Shown: positions 36,164 through 44,793 of the stretch, piece by piece
Layout: each line of letters starts with the position of its first letter
Numbering within the stretch: the first letter of the stretch is position 1
NCBI GenBank assembly: GCA_045600945.1
Contig: JAZRYX010000078.1
Location: forward strand, 1-64,000
Reading direction: 5' to 3'
Source: Darwinimomas sp045600945
GTDB taxonomy: Bacteria; Bacillota; Clostridia; Lachnospirales; Lachnospiraceae
DNA: 64,000 nucleotides
Translations under genes and position numbers: made by a program
The notes under the pieces: generated by a model
Seen by the model: the letters and a program-made list of their open reading frames with translations, nothing else
The model's database searches: none
Told to the model about the DNA's origin: nothing

Positions 36164-37642
36164 ATGAACAATATTCCAAAAGTAAAAATCGGTATAGTTG
36201 CGGTAAGTCGTGACTGTTTCCCGGAGTCACTGTCAGTTAATCGTCGTAAAGCTTTAATCGATGCTTATACTGCAAAGTATGGTAATGATGACATCTATGA
36301 GTGTCCTATATGTATCGTTGAGAGTGAAATCCATATGGTTCAGGCTCTTGAAGATATCAAGAAAGCCGGATGCAATGCACTTTGTGTATACCTCGGTAAC
36401 TTCGGACCAGAGATTGCAGAGACACTTCTTGCAAAGCATTTTGACGGACCTAAGATGTTCTGTGCAGCAGCAGAAGAGAACGATCTTGTTCAGGGACGTG
36501 GTGATGCTTTCTGCGGTATGCTTAATGCAAGCTACAATTTACAGCTTCGTAATGTAAAAGCATATATTCCGGAGTATCCGGTAGGCGATGCCGAAGATTG
36601 TGCAGATATGATTCATGACTTTGTTCCGATTGCAAGAGCAGTCATCGGTCTTTCAGACCTCAAGATAATAAGCTTCGGACCTCGTCCGCTTAATTTCCTT
36701 GCATGTAATGCTCCTATCAAGCAGCTGTACAATCTCGGAATTGAAGTTGAAGAGAACTCGGAGCTTGATCTTTTCGAAGCATTCAATAAACATGCAGGAG
36801 ATGCCAGAATCCCTGAAATTGCTGCAGAAATGGCAGCAGAGCTTGGCTCAGGCAACAAGAAACCTGAAGTTCTTGAGAAACTTGCTCAGTATGAACTTAC
36901 ACTCAAGGATTGGGTTGACGAGCATAAGGGATATCGCAAGTATGTTGCTATCGCAGGAAAATGCTGGCCTGCATTCCAGACACAGTTTGGATTTGTTCCA
37001 TGCTATGTAAACTCACGTCTTACATCACAGGGTATTCCGGTATCATGTGAAGTTGATATATACGGCTGCTTAAGCGAGTATATCGGTACATGTGTATCAG
37101 ATGATATCGTTACACTTCTTGATATCAACAATACAGTTCCGAAGTCACAGTTCAAGGAGGATATCGAAGGCAAATTCGATTATTGCCAGAATGAGACATT
37201 CATGGGATTCCACTGCGGAAATACATCATCAAAGAAACTTTCATTCTGTGAGATGAAGTATCAGATGATCATGGCCCGTAATCTTCCTATCGAGGTGACT
37301 AACGGAACGCTTGAAGGCGATATCCAGCCGGGAGATATTACATTCTTCAGACTTCAGTCAACAGCTGATAATATCCTTCGTGCATACATCGCACAGGGCG
37401 AGGTACTTCCTGTTGCTACACGTTCTTTCGGAGGTATCGGAGTATTTGCTATTCCTGAAATGGATCGTTTCTACAGACATGTTCTCATTCAGAAGGGATT
37501 CCCGCATCACGGCGCAGTAGCATTCGGACATCACGGAAAGGCACTCTTTGAGGTATTTAAGCTTATCGGAGTTTGTCCATGCGAAATCGGTTATAACCAG
37601 CCGGCAGGAGTCAGATATCCAACAGAGAATCCGTGGAAGTAA
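36164..37642 (+). CDS. L-fucose/L-arabinose isomerase-like protein (copy 2)
   Basis: A 492-residue protein of the same fold as copy 1 but clearly divergent: KIGIVAVSRDCFPESLSVNRR at the start, GCNALCVYLGNFGPE, FGPRPLNFLACNAP, VSCEVDIYGCLSEYI and MGFHCGNTSSKKL. The VSCE...CL and FHCG blocks align with those of copy 1 and should carry the metal ligands. GTGGAGG precedes the ATG at 36164; the longer frame from 36062 begins inside the permease gene. As the last gene of the transporter operon it probably isomerises the imported sugar. Confidence 0.82.
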   Translation: MNNIPKVKIGIVAVSRDCFPESLSVNRRKALIDAYTAKYGNDDIYECPICIVESEIHMVQALEDIKKAGCNALCVYLGNFGPEIAETLLAKHFDGPKMFCAAAEENDLVQGRGDAFCGMLNASYNLQLRNVKAYIPEYPVGDAEDCADMIHDFVPIARAVIGLSDLKIISFGPRPLNFLACNAPIKQLYNLGIEVEENSELDLFEAFNKHAGDARIPEIAAEMAAELGSGNKKPEVLEKLAQYELTLKDWVDEHKGYRKYVAIAGKCWPAFQTQFGFVPCYVNSRLTSQGIPVSCEVDIYGCLSEYIGTCVSDDIVTLLDINNTVPKSQFKEDIEGKFDYCQNETFMGFHCGNTSSKKLSFCEMKYQMIMARNLPIEVTNGTLEGDIQPGDITFFRLQSTADNILRAYIAQGEVLPVATRSFGGIGVFAIPEMDRFYRHVLIQKGFPHHGAVAFGHHGKALFEVFKLIGVCPCEIGYNQPAGVRYPTENPWK

Positions 37643-37655
37643 TTTGAGTTTTCTT

Positions 37656-37686
37656 GTCGGGGACCATGTTGGCCCCCGACTTTTTT
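37656..37686 (+). terminator. Intrinsic terminator after the second isomerase
   Basis: GTCGGGG pairs with CCCCGAC around a short loop and is followed by six T. The activase ATG begins only 14 nt after the T-run, so the following genes have no room for a promoter beyond the terminator. Confidence 0.85.
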
Positions 37687-37700
37687 CGTAATGGAGCATT

Positions 37701-38546
37701 ATGTACGGCACGATTTTTGATATAAAACAGATGGCAGTCTTTGACGGACCGGGAATCAGAACAACGGTCTTTTTAAAAGGATGCCCTTTGAGATGTAAAT
37801 GGTGCCATAATCCTGAAGGATTGTCATTTGAGCCACAATTGATGATGAGCGATAACGGGTGCCTGAAATGTAATAAGTGCATTGAAAAATGCCGGCATAA
37901 GGACAACTGTATTGCATGCGGAGAATGCATCAAGGTATGTCCTATGCATTTAAGGAGAATAGCAGGCAGAAAATACAGCTCAGATGAACTTGCCGCTAAG
38001 CTTCTTAAGGATAAAAAGATATTTGAAATGAACGGAGGCGGAATCACTGTTTCCGGTGGAGAACCCACGGCACAACCTGAATTTGTAATTGAACTTCTAC
38101 AAAAAGTCAAAGGACTTCATCGTGCAATTGAGACCTGCGGTTACTGTTCTCCTGATATATTTGAAAAAATACTTGAGAACGTAGATTTTGTAATGATGGA
38201 TCTGAAACTTATTGATGAGAAATTACATGAATATTGGACAGGCAGGAACAATAAGATAATATTGCACAATTTCTCAATTCTTAAAACCAGCGGGAAAAGC
38301 TTTATTATCAGAGTCCCGCTTATTCCCGGAGTCACAGATACACACGAAAACAAAACAGCGATTTCCGAATTGTTAAAAGATGCGGGAAATCTTGTACGTG
38401 TTGAGCTGATGCCATACCATTTAACAGCAGGAGCTAAATACGGAATGGTAGGAAAAGACTATATACCGGAGTTTGATCCCGGCAGACCGGTAGATAAATC
38501 CACCAAAGAATTTGAATTAAGCAATATCCCGGTTACGGTATTGTAA
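37701..38546 (+). CDS. Glycyl radical enzyme activating enzyme (radical SAM)
   Basis: A 281-residue activase. The radical SAM cluster is Cys28-x3-Cys32-x2-Cys35 (GCPLRCKWCHNPEG), and an inserted two-cluster ferredoxin domain has Cys54/57/60/64 and Cys70/73/76/80, as in activases of dehydratase-type glycyl radical enzymes (not PFL activase). ITVSGGEPTAQ is the SAM-binding loop. It makes the Gly radical on the enzyme encoded 38 bp downstream. GGAG lies before the ATG. Confidence 0.93.
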   Translation: MYGTIFDIKQMAVFDGPGIRTTVFLKGCPLRCKWCHNPEGLSFEPQLMMSDNGCLKCNKCIEKCRHKDNCIACGECIKVCPMHLRRIAGRKYSSDELAAKLLKDKKIFEMNGGGITVSGGEPTAQPEFVIELLQKVKGLHRAIETCGYCSPDIFEKILENVDFVMMDLKLIDEKLHEYWTGRNNKIILHNFSILKTSGKSFIIRVPLIPGVTDTHENKTAISELLKDAGNLVRVELMPYHLTAGAKYGMVGKDYIPEFDPGRPVDKSTKEFELSNIPVTVL

Positions 38547-38584
38547 ATATAGATTAAAGTATAAACTAATTTTTAGGAGACGAT

Positions 38585-40657
38585 ATGACAGACAAAATAC
38601 AGAAAATGCTTGATTTCTACATAAAAAACAAAGTACATCATGAGTTTAGGCAGCCTGTAACAGATAAGTATCGTTATGCCGTGAAATATAAAGAACAGAA
38701 CCTAAACGATGTTGACAGAAGTGTCAACAGATTAAGAGATGTGCTTGCAGAGGAACACCCGGTTGTGTTTCCGGATGACAGCATACTTTGTTTAAGGACT
38801 GTAACAACACTTCCGGAAATTTTCACGGAAGAAGAGTTTAAAGAAATATCTAATAAGCATTATATTCATGAACAGGGAAAACTTTGCAACATATGTCCGA
38901 ATTATATGAACCTTATGGATAAAGGACTTGCGGCAAAGAAGGATGAATTAACAAAGAAATCAAAAGAGTTTTACGAGGACGGTAAGATTTCGGAAGCAAA
39001 ATATGAAGATGCCTTATATACCACCATTGAAACTGTTCAGAAGTTTATGGAGAGATATGCTGCGGAGGCCGATAGAGTCGGCAATAGTGAGGCGTCAGGT
39101 GTTTTAAGAAAAGTTATTAATGATGCTCCTGAAACTTTCCGTGAAGCACTCCAGTTACTCAGAGTTATTCATTATTGCCTGTGGTGTAGTTTCAATTACC
39201 ATAACGGCTTGGGCAGATTTGATCAATATATGTATAAGTATTATCTGCATGATATTAAAAGCGGAAGACTCACAAAGGAGTCAGCATTGGAGCTTCTTGA
39301 AGAGTTTTTCATTTCTCTTAATAAGGACAGTGACTTATATACAGGTATGCAGCAGGGAGACAATGGTCAAAGTATGATGCTTGGCGGTCTTAACAAGGAT
39401 GGCAGTGAAAGCTTCAATGAATTGAGTGATCTTTGCCTTCAGGCATCGCTCGAACTGAAACTGATTGACCCGAAGATTAATCTGCGTGTTAATAAGAATA
39501 CTCCATTATCTGTATATATTCGAGGTTCGGAACTCACAAAGGTCGGCATAGGTTTTCCTCAATATTCAAATGATGATGTAGTGTTTAAAGCCTTGCGCAG
39601 ATGGGGATATGATGAAGAGGATATATATAATTATACAGTAGCCGCATGCTGGGAGTTTATTATTCCGGGATATGGTACGGATATTGTAAATGTTAACGGC
39701 ATGAGTTTTCCGAAATGTGCCATTGCATCGATCAATAAACTCGAGCAGTTTGAAAGTTTTGATGCACTTATGGATGATGTACATAAGGAAATCATAAAAG
39801 AATCGGATCGACTTCGCGATACGGCTGAAAATGTATATATGGAACCTGCTCCGCTTATGTCGCTTGTTATGAACGAATGTGTTGAGAACGGAAAAGATGC
39901 ATCAAAAGGCTGTAAATATAACAATTACGGATTTCATGGTACAGGTATCGCTACTGCGGTTGATTCTCTGGCAAGTATCAGAAAATATGTTTTTGAGGAA
40001 AAGACAATCTCAAAAGAAGAAATGCTTGAAGCATTAAGATCTGATTATGCAGGATGCGACGAGCTTCTTAATGAACTCCGCTTCGAAGGACCTAAATTCG
40101 GAAATGATGATGACAGAACCGATGATATAGCCGTTAAGCTGCTTGACTGGTTTGCAGATGCTTTGGAAGGACACAAGAATGATGTCGGAGGAATATACCG
40201 TGCAGGTACAGGATCGGCAATGTACTATATCTGGCAGTCTGAAAACGAACAGGCCACTCCGGACGGAAGACGTAAAGGGGAGCAGTTTGCGGCAAATTAC
40301 AGCCCAAGTATATTTACAAGACTGGAAGGACCTTTCTCAATTATTAAATCTTTTGCAAAACCCAATCTCGAAAGGGTTGCAAACGGAGGTCCTTTGACGA
40401 TAGAGCTTTCCGATACAATGTTCAGAAATGAGGAGGCAATCGGAAAGACGGCAGCATTTGTAAAGACTTTTATTGATCTGGGAGGTCATCAGATGCAAAT
40501 CAATGCTGTCAATTTAGATACGCTGAGAGATGCAAAACTTCATCCTGATAATCACAAAAATCTTATTGTAAGAGTATGGGGCTGGAGCGGATATTTTGTG
40601 GAACTGGATGAATGCTACCAGAATCAGATAATGAAGAGGATGGAGCTTACTGTATAA
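38585..40657 (+). CDS. Glycyl radical enzyme of unknown specificity (eliminase/dehydratase type)
   Basis: A 690-residue enzyme of the PFL-like superfamily. The thiyl Cys355 lies in AACWEF, with Glu357 in the position of the general base of C-x-E glycyl radical eliminases. The radical site is RVWGWS with Gly666, close to the usual RVxGYS. It is 100-150 residues shorter than diol dehydratase, CutC or HypD, and the middle residue of C-x-E is Trp rather than Val. I cannot assign a substrate. Context (sugar transporter, isomerases, aldolase) suggests a polyol, deoxysugar or sugar-acid intermediate. The enzyme is oxygen-sensitive by nature. Confidence 0.85.
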   Translation: MTDKIQKMLDFYIKNKVHHEFRQPVTDKYRYAVKYKEQNLNDVDRSVNRLRDVLAEEHPVVFPDDSILCLRTVTTLPEIFTEEEFKEISNKHYIHEQGKLCNICPNYMNLMDKGLAAKKDELTKKSKEFYEDGKISEAKYEDALYTTIETVQKFMERYAAEADRVGNSEASGVLRKVINDAPETFREALQLLRVIHYCLWCSFNYHNGLGRFDQYMYKYYLHDIKSGRLTKESALELLEEFFISLNKDSDLYTGMQQGDNGQSMMLGGLNKDGSESFNELSDLCLQASLELKLIDPKINLRVNKNTPLSVYIRGSELTKVGIGFPQYSNDDVVFKALRRWGYDEEDIYNYTVAACWEFIIPGYGTDIVNVNGMSFPKCAIASINKLEQFESFDALMDDVHKEIIKESDRLRDTAENVYMEPAPLMSLVMNECVENGKDASKGCKYNNYGFHGTGIATAVDSLASIRKYVFEEKTISKEEMLEALRSDYAGCDELLNELRFEGPKFGNDDDRTDDIAVKLLDWFADALEGHKNDVGGIYRAGTGSAMYYIWQSENEQATPDGRRKGEQFAANYSPSIFTRLEGPFSIIKSFAKPNLERVANGGPLTIELSDTMFRNEEAIGKTAAFVKTFIDLGGHQMQINAVNLDTLRDAKLHPDNHKNLIVRVWGWSGYFVELDECYQNQIMKRMELTV

Positions 40658-40700
40658 GTGTGTTATTATTATACAGAAGTATACTAATGACGGGGGACAC

Positions 40701-42524
40701 ATGGAAAGAAAAGTATACAAAGATAAATTAAAAAGCACGAAGAATATTCGAAAAGTGTTTTCATCGTTGTTGCCTGTTCAGGCATTTGCGATGGGACTGC
40801 CTTCAATCAATCTTCTTGTTTCAAGTTTTATTATAGGAAACTTTTTCGGATCGAATGGTCTTGCTGCCATAGGTTTTGCCGGTCCTTTTGTGACCTTTGT
40901 AACTGCTTTTGCAGCCACAATCTCAATGGGCTCACAGCTTCTCTGCGGGCAGTCTATAGGAAAGGGCGACAAAAAAGAGATATCGACAGTGTTCAGTACC
41001 ACGTATGCACTTTGCGTTGCATGTGGTTTGCTCTTAACATTTCTGTCGCTGTCTTTTTCCGGTCCGATAACAAAACTATTAGGTGCATCAGAAGAAACAT
41101 TTGAGATGACGCGCAGTTATATACTGGGTCAGGCTCCGGGACTTGTCTTTACCGTATTATCCTCATCAATAATTCCGTTTTTACAGCTGGATCAGGCAAA
41201 GAAAGTATCAACTGTTTCAATTGCGGTCATGGTTGCATTTAATGTTGGATTTAATTTTCTTAATGCCATTGTTTTAAATATGGGATTATACGGGGTGGGA
41301 TTATCGACAGCATTGGCAAACACCATATCAGCATTAATCGGATCGATATATCTTTTTACAAGAAGCAAAACTTTTAAGTTCAGTATAAAGAATATTAAAA
41401 TCCCATTTATCGGTCATATATTTAAGCTTGGTGCACCTACGGCTGTTTCGAATATCTGTATGGTATTCAGAGATCGTACTTTCAACTCGGTTTTATTTGG
41501 TCTGGGAGGAACGATGGCAGTTTCGGCAGCTACACTTGCAGTTAATATTTCAAACAGTATCGGAGGCACGATTCAGGGCGGTTACTCCGGAACAGCCAAT
41601 TTGCTTTCAAGTGTACTTGTCGGTGAAAGAGATGTTGATTCTCTCAGAAAGTTACCAAAGGCACTTATCAGGGGTATATTCTGGATATATCTGATTGCAT
41701 ATATACTGATATTTGCATTTGCAAGACCTGTTGCACTTACATTTGGCGCGGATCCTGATAGTATAGGACTATTTGTAATGGCTATCAGACTATATTGCTG
41801 CTGGTTCATTACAAATTCATTCAAGGTACCGTCCTTATCTATATACTGGGCAATGGGAAAAGTAAAACTTGTAAGTTTCTTCTATATGATGAACGATCTT
41901 ATCGAGCCGCTGTTCTGTTATTTTATACTTGCAGGACTTGCTGCAAACATATCGACAACATTTGCTCTCGGTATCGTATATGCGTCATCAGGTATAATTG
42001 AGTGTCTGACAGTAGTTTCGTACATTGTATATTATACGGTTCAAATGAAGGAACTTCCAAAATCATTGTTTAAAATCACATATATACCAAGAGACTTCAG
42101 TGTTCCGAAAGAAGACACTTTGTCTGCTACTGTTCAAACAAGGGAAGAAGCGGTTATTTTATCACAAAGTGTAATAGAGTTCTGCAAATCCAAAGGTATG
42201 TCTTCAAGAGACAGTTATTATAGCGGGTTGGCTGTTGAAGAGATGATAGTAGACACAATAGTTAACGGAATAAAGAAAGATAAGAATATAGATCCCGTTA
42301 CTGTTGATGTAAGAATATTCTACGAGAATAATGAAATTTCCATCATGCTCCGGGATGACTGTGAAGAATTTAATCCTGAAGAATGGCTTGAGCTTCACGC
42401 ACCGGAGGATCCTTCAAGGAGTCTTGGTATAAAGATGGTAAGTTCTGTAGCGAAGGAAATGAATCATCAGAGTGCACTCGGACTTAATGTTCTATACATG
42501 AAGATGGAAAACAAAGCGGCATAA
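40701..42524 (+). CDS. MATE-family transporter fused to a C-terminal HATPase (RsbW-like) domain
   Basis: A 607-residue fusion. Residues about 20-450 are a 12-helix MATE multidrug/toxin exporter in two halves. Residues about 475-605 form an anti-sigma-factor-type ATP-binding domain: N-box LAVEEMIVDTIVNGI (510-524), G1-box LRDDCEEFNP (550-559) and G2-like SLGIKMV (574-580). The Asn that coordinates Mg in the N-box (SEACTN in RsbW) is Asp518 here, so ATP binding or kinase activity may differ. GGGGGAC precedes the ATG. It sits between the glycyl radical enzyme and the aldolase. Confidence 0.85.
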   Translation: MERKVYKDKLKSTKNIRKVFSSLLPVQAFAMGLPSINLLVSSFIIGNFFGSNGLAAIGFAGPFVTFVTAFAATISMGSQLLCGQSIGKGDKKEISTVFSTTYALCVACGLLLTFLSLSFSGPITKLLGASEETFEMTRSYILGQAPGLVFTVLSSSIIPFLQLDQAKKVSTVSIAVMVAFNVGFNFLNAIVLNMGLYGVGLSTALANTISALIGSIYLFTRSKTFKFSIKNIKIPFIGHIFKLGAPTAVSNICMVFRDRTFNSVLFGLGGTMAVSAATLAVNISNSIGGTIQGGYSGTANLLSSVLVGERDVDSLRKLPKALIRGIFWIYLIAYILIFAFARPVALTFGADPDSIGLFVMAIRLYCCWFITNSFKVPSLSIYWAMGKVKLVSFFYMMNDLIEPLFCYFILAGLAANISTTFALGIVYASSGIIECLTVVSYIVYYTVQMKELPKSLFKITYIPRDFSVPKEDTLSATVQTREEAVILSQSVIEFCKSKGMSSRDSYYSGLAVEEMIVDTIVNGIKKDKNIDPVTVDVRIFYENNEISIMLRDDCEEFNPEEWLELHAPEDPSRSLGIKMVSSVAKEMNHQSALGLNVLYMKMENKAA

Positions 42525-42544
42525 ACTATTAAAGGAGACTGAAA

Positions 42545-43447
42545 ATGAATACAAAAGAAGTTGTACTTAAAGCAAGAGAACTCGGCAAATGCATACCGGC
42601 ATTTAATTGTCCGCACATTCCGATGGTTAAGCCAATCTGTGAGGCTATAAGAGATGAAAACTCTATTGCAATGATTCAGGTTGCCCGTGTCGAATGGGAA
42701 AAGATGAGCGCAGAATCTCTGGAGAGAATAGCCGGGGAATATGCAAAATACAAAGTTGACGGGCACACGCTGCTTCATCTGGATCATATTCCTGCTGTTG
42801 ATGAAGATTTCAAGAAGGTTGATTATATGGATCTGCTTGGCAGAGCATTCAAAGTTGGATTTCAGTCGGTAATGATAGACGGATCAAGATTATCGCTTGA
42901 GGATAATATTGCAGTCACGGGAGAGGCCGCTGCTGCAGCTCATGCTGCCGGAGTTCCTATTGAGGCTGAACTCGGAGCCGTAATGGGTCATGAAGCAGGA
43001 GAGATGCCACCATATGAGGAAATCTTTGCTAAAAAGATGGGATTTACAAAGCTTGATGAGGCAAAGAAATTCGCGTCAGAGGCCAAGTGTGACTGGTTGT
43101 CTGTAGCGTGCGGAAATATTCACGGACGTGTAGCAGAGGCTGTTCGTAACCAGAAGAAACCGGAAGCCAAACTTGACACTACTCATATTGCGGATCTTTA
43201 CAAGGCAGCCGGAATTCCGCTGGTTCTTCACGGAGGAAGCGGAATCAATCATGAATGTGTTCTCGAGGCAATTAAAGCCGGAATAGCAAAAATCAATGTA
43301 GGTACCGAAGTTCGCCAGTGTTATGAGTTTGCGCTTGAAGAGAAACCGGGAGATATTGCTTACGCACAGGAAAAAGTATATTTAAAGACTCGTGATTATA
43401 TCAAGAATTATTTATATAACACAGACCTTGCAGATTTAATTAAATGA
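42545..43447 (+). CDS. Class II fructose-bisphosphate-aldolase family protein
   Basis: A 300-residue zinc aldolase: catalytic Asp80 in HLDH, zinc ligands His81, His193 (CGNIHG) and His229 (LHGGSG), EAELG (140-144) and KINVGTEVR for the phosphate end. The usual GTxHG is CGNIHG and HLDHG is HLDHIP, so it is not the housekeeping FbaA; a ketose-phosphate of another sugar is likely. AAAGGAGA precedes the ATG. The stop overlaps the alaX start (ATGA). Confidence 0.85.
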   Translation: MNTKEVVLKARELGKCIPAFNCPHIPMVKPICEAIRDENSIAMIQVARVEWEKMSAESLERIAGEYAKYKVDGHTLLHLDHIPAVDEDFKKVDYMDLLGRAFKVGFQSVMIDGSRLSLEDNIAVTGEAAAAAHAAGVPIEAELGAVMGHEAGEMPPYEEIFAKKMGFTKLDEAKKFASEAKCDWLSVACGNIHGRVAEAVRNQKKPEAKLDTTHIADLYKAAGIPLVLHGGSGINHECVLEAIKAGIAKINVGTEVRQCYEFALEEKPGDIAYAQEKVYLKTRDYIKNYLYNTDLADLIK

Positions 43448-44586
43448 TGACGGAAAAATTATATTATAAAAGTGCATATATAAAAGAGTTTGATGCAACT
43501 GTTTTAAGTTGTGAAAAAAGCGGGAAAGGCTGGCTGGTCATACTTGACCAGACAGCTTTTTATCCTGAAGGAGGAGGACAACCGGCAGATCACGGACACT
43601 TGGGTGAAGCTGTGGTTACTGATGTTCATGAAAAAGAAGGTGTTATTATTCACACGTGCGACAAAGAACTGACATCAGGGACTTCCGTAAAGGGAATCAT
43701 AGACTGGGAAAGACGTTTTGATCATATGCAGCAGCATTCCGGTGAACATATTGTCAGCGGCATGCTTTGTAGCGGTTTTAACTGTGACAATATCGGCTTC
43801 CATATGGGTGCGCAGGTAGTTCAGATAGATTATAATGTCGACATTTCCCGGGAAGATGTATTTGATATAGAAAAGAAGGCAAATCAATATATTTGGGAAA
43901 ATCATAGCTTTGTTGAACTGTGGCCAAATCCGGATGAATTAGTGTCTTTGAACTATCGCAGTAAAAAAGAACTGGAAGGCGCAGTAAGGATAACATCTTT
44001 TCCCGGAGCAGATATGTGTGCCTGCTGCGGAACTCATGTGAAAAGCAGTGCGGAAGTCGGTCTGGTGAAAATCCTGTCGGTACAGAAGATAAAAGAAGGC
44101 GTCAGGATAGAGATGCTCAGCGGATCGAGAGCATTTGACTATCTTTCATGTGTTTGGGGACAAAACCAGGAAATCAGCAGAGAATTGTCCGCAAAACCTA
44201 CGGAAACTTTCGGAGCAGTATCCAGATTAAAAGAAGATAGCATGAAGATTAAACAAAGACTTGTTGAGCAGGAACTTCAGAATCTTGTGACACTCAGTAA
44301 ACAGTATGCCGGGGTGGAGAATCCTTTGGTAATTACGGGTGAGATGGAGCCTGATAATGTGCGTAGACTATGTGATATGATATCAGATAAGGCAACTGGC
44401 TGCTGCAAGGTATTTGCAGGAAAAGACGGAACTTTCCGGTACTCAATAATAAACAAAGGAGAAGATATAAGGGAATTCATCAAATCCATGAACATTGCGC
44501 TTAACGGACGCGGAGGCGGTCGGGACGGATTTGCACAGGGCAGCGCAGCATGTTCCGAGACAGATATACTAAAATACTTTAGTTAA
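43444..44586 (+). CDS. alaX: Alanyl-tRNA editing protein AlaX (long form)
   Basis: A 380-residue trans-editing enzyme: YPEGGGQPADHG (40-51), the zinc motif His98-x3-His102 (MQQHSGEHI), CACCGTHV with the further zinc Cys/His, and a C-terminal GGGRDGFAQG part like the AlaRS C-Ala/DHHA1 domain. It hydrolyses Ser or Gly mischarged on tRNA-Ala. The start overlaps the aldolase stop; a second ATG directly follows the first, so the true start may be one codon later. A terminator follows. Confidence 0.92.
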   Translation: MMTEKLYYKSAYIKEFDATVLSCEKSGKGWLVILDQTAFYPEGGGQPADHGHLGEAVVTDVHEKEGVIIHTCDKELTSGTSVKGIIDWERRFDHMQQHSGEHIVSGMLCSGFNCDNIGFHMGAQVVQIDYNVDISREDVFDIEKKANQYIWENHSFVELWPNPDELVSLNYRSKKELEGAVRITSFPGADMCACCGTHVKSSAEVGLVKILSVQKIKEGVRIEMLSGSRAFDYLSCVWGQNQEISRELSAKPTETFGAVSRLKEDSMKIKQRLVEQELQNLVTLSKQYAGVENPLVITGEMEPDNVRRLCDMISDKATGCCKVFAGKDGTFRYSIINKGEDIREFIKSMNIALNGRGGGRDGFAQGSAACSETDILKYFS

Positions 44587-44624
44587 TCACCTTGTTTTAC
44601 TACCATTTAGACTTCAATATACTA

Positions 44625-44666
44625 AAAAACAATTCGTATTTTTAATAAAAACGAATTGTTTTTATT
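44625..44666 (+). terminator. Intrinsic terminator after alaX
   Basis: AAAAACAATTCGT pairs with ACGAATTGTTTTT across an AT-rich loop, followed by further T-rich sequence. It separates the sugar operon from the succinate operon. Confidence 0.85.
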
Positions 44667-44692
44667 TTGTACAATTTATTGTGAATTTTGTA

Positions 44693-44721
44693 TTGAATTT
44701 CATACATATAGGTGCTAAACT
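44693..44721 (+). promoter_or_regulatory. Promoter of the malate-to-succinate operon, TTGAAT-17-TAAACT
   Basis: TTGAAT at 44693-44698, a 17-nt spacer and TAAACT at 44716-44721 (4 of 6 in each box). Predicted start near 44728, leaving a leader of about 65 nt that contains the Rex-like palindrome and AAGGAGG before the ATG. Confidence 0.5.
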
Positions 44722-44734
44722 ACTTTAGGTATAA

Positions 44735-44752
44735 ATGTTAGTTAAATAACAA
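44735..44752 (+). promoter_or_regulatory. Rex-like operator palindrome
   Basis: ATGTTAGTTAAATAACAA: half-sites TGTTA and TAACA separated by 6 bp, the spacing of the clostridial Rex site TTGTTAANNNNTTAACAA, with 11 of 14 defined positions matching. It lies just downstream of the predicted start, where a repressor would block transcription. Rex senses the NADH/NAD+ ratio and commonly controls NADH-oxidising fermentation genes. Confidence 0.55.
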
Positions 44753-44793
44753 ACGTTCTTTGTATCATAAATGATGTTTTCAAGGAGGATAAT

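Noticed and set aside
37358..38110. 250-codon minus-strand frame
   Set aside because: Antisense to the second isomerase and the activase, both of which have strong family motifs; no ribosome site.
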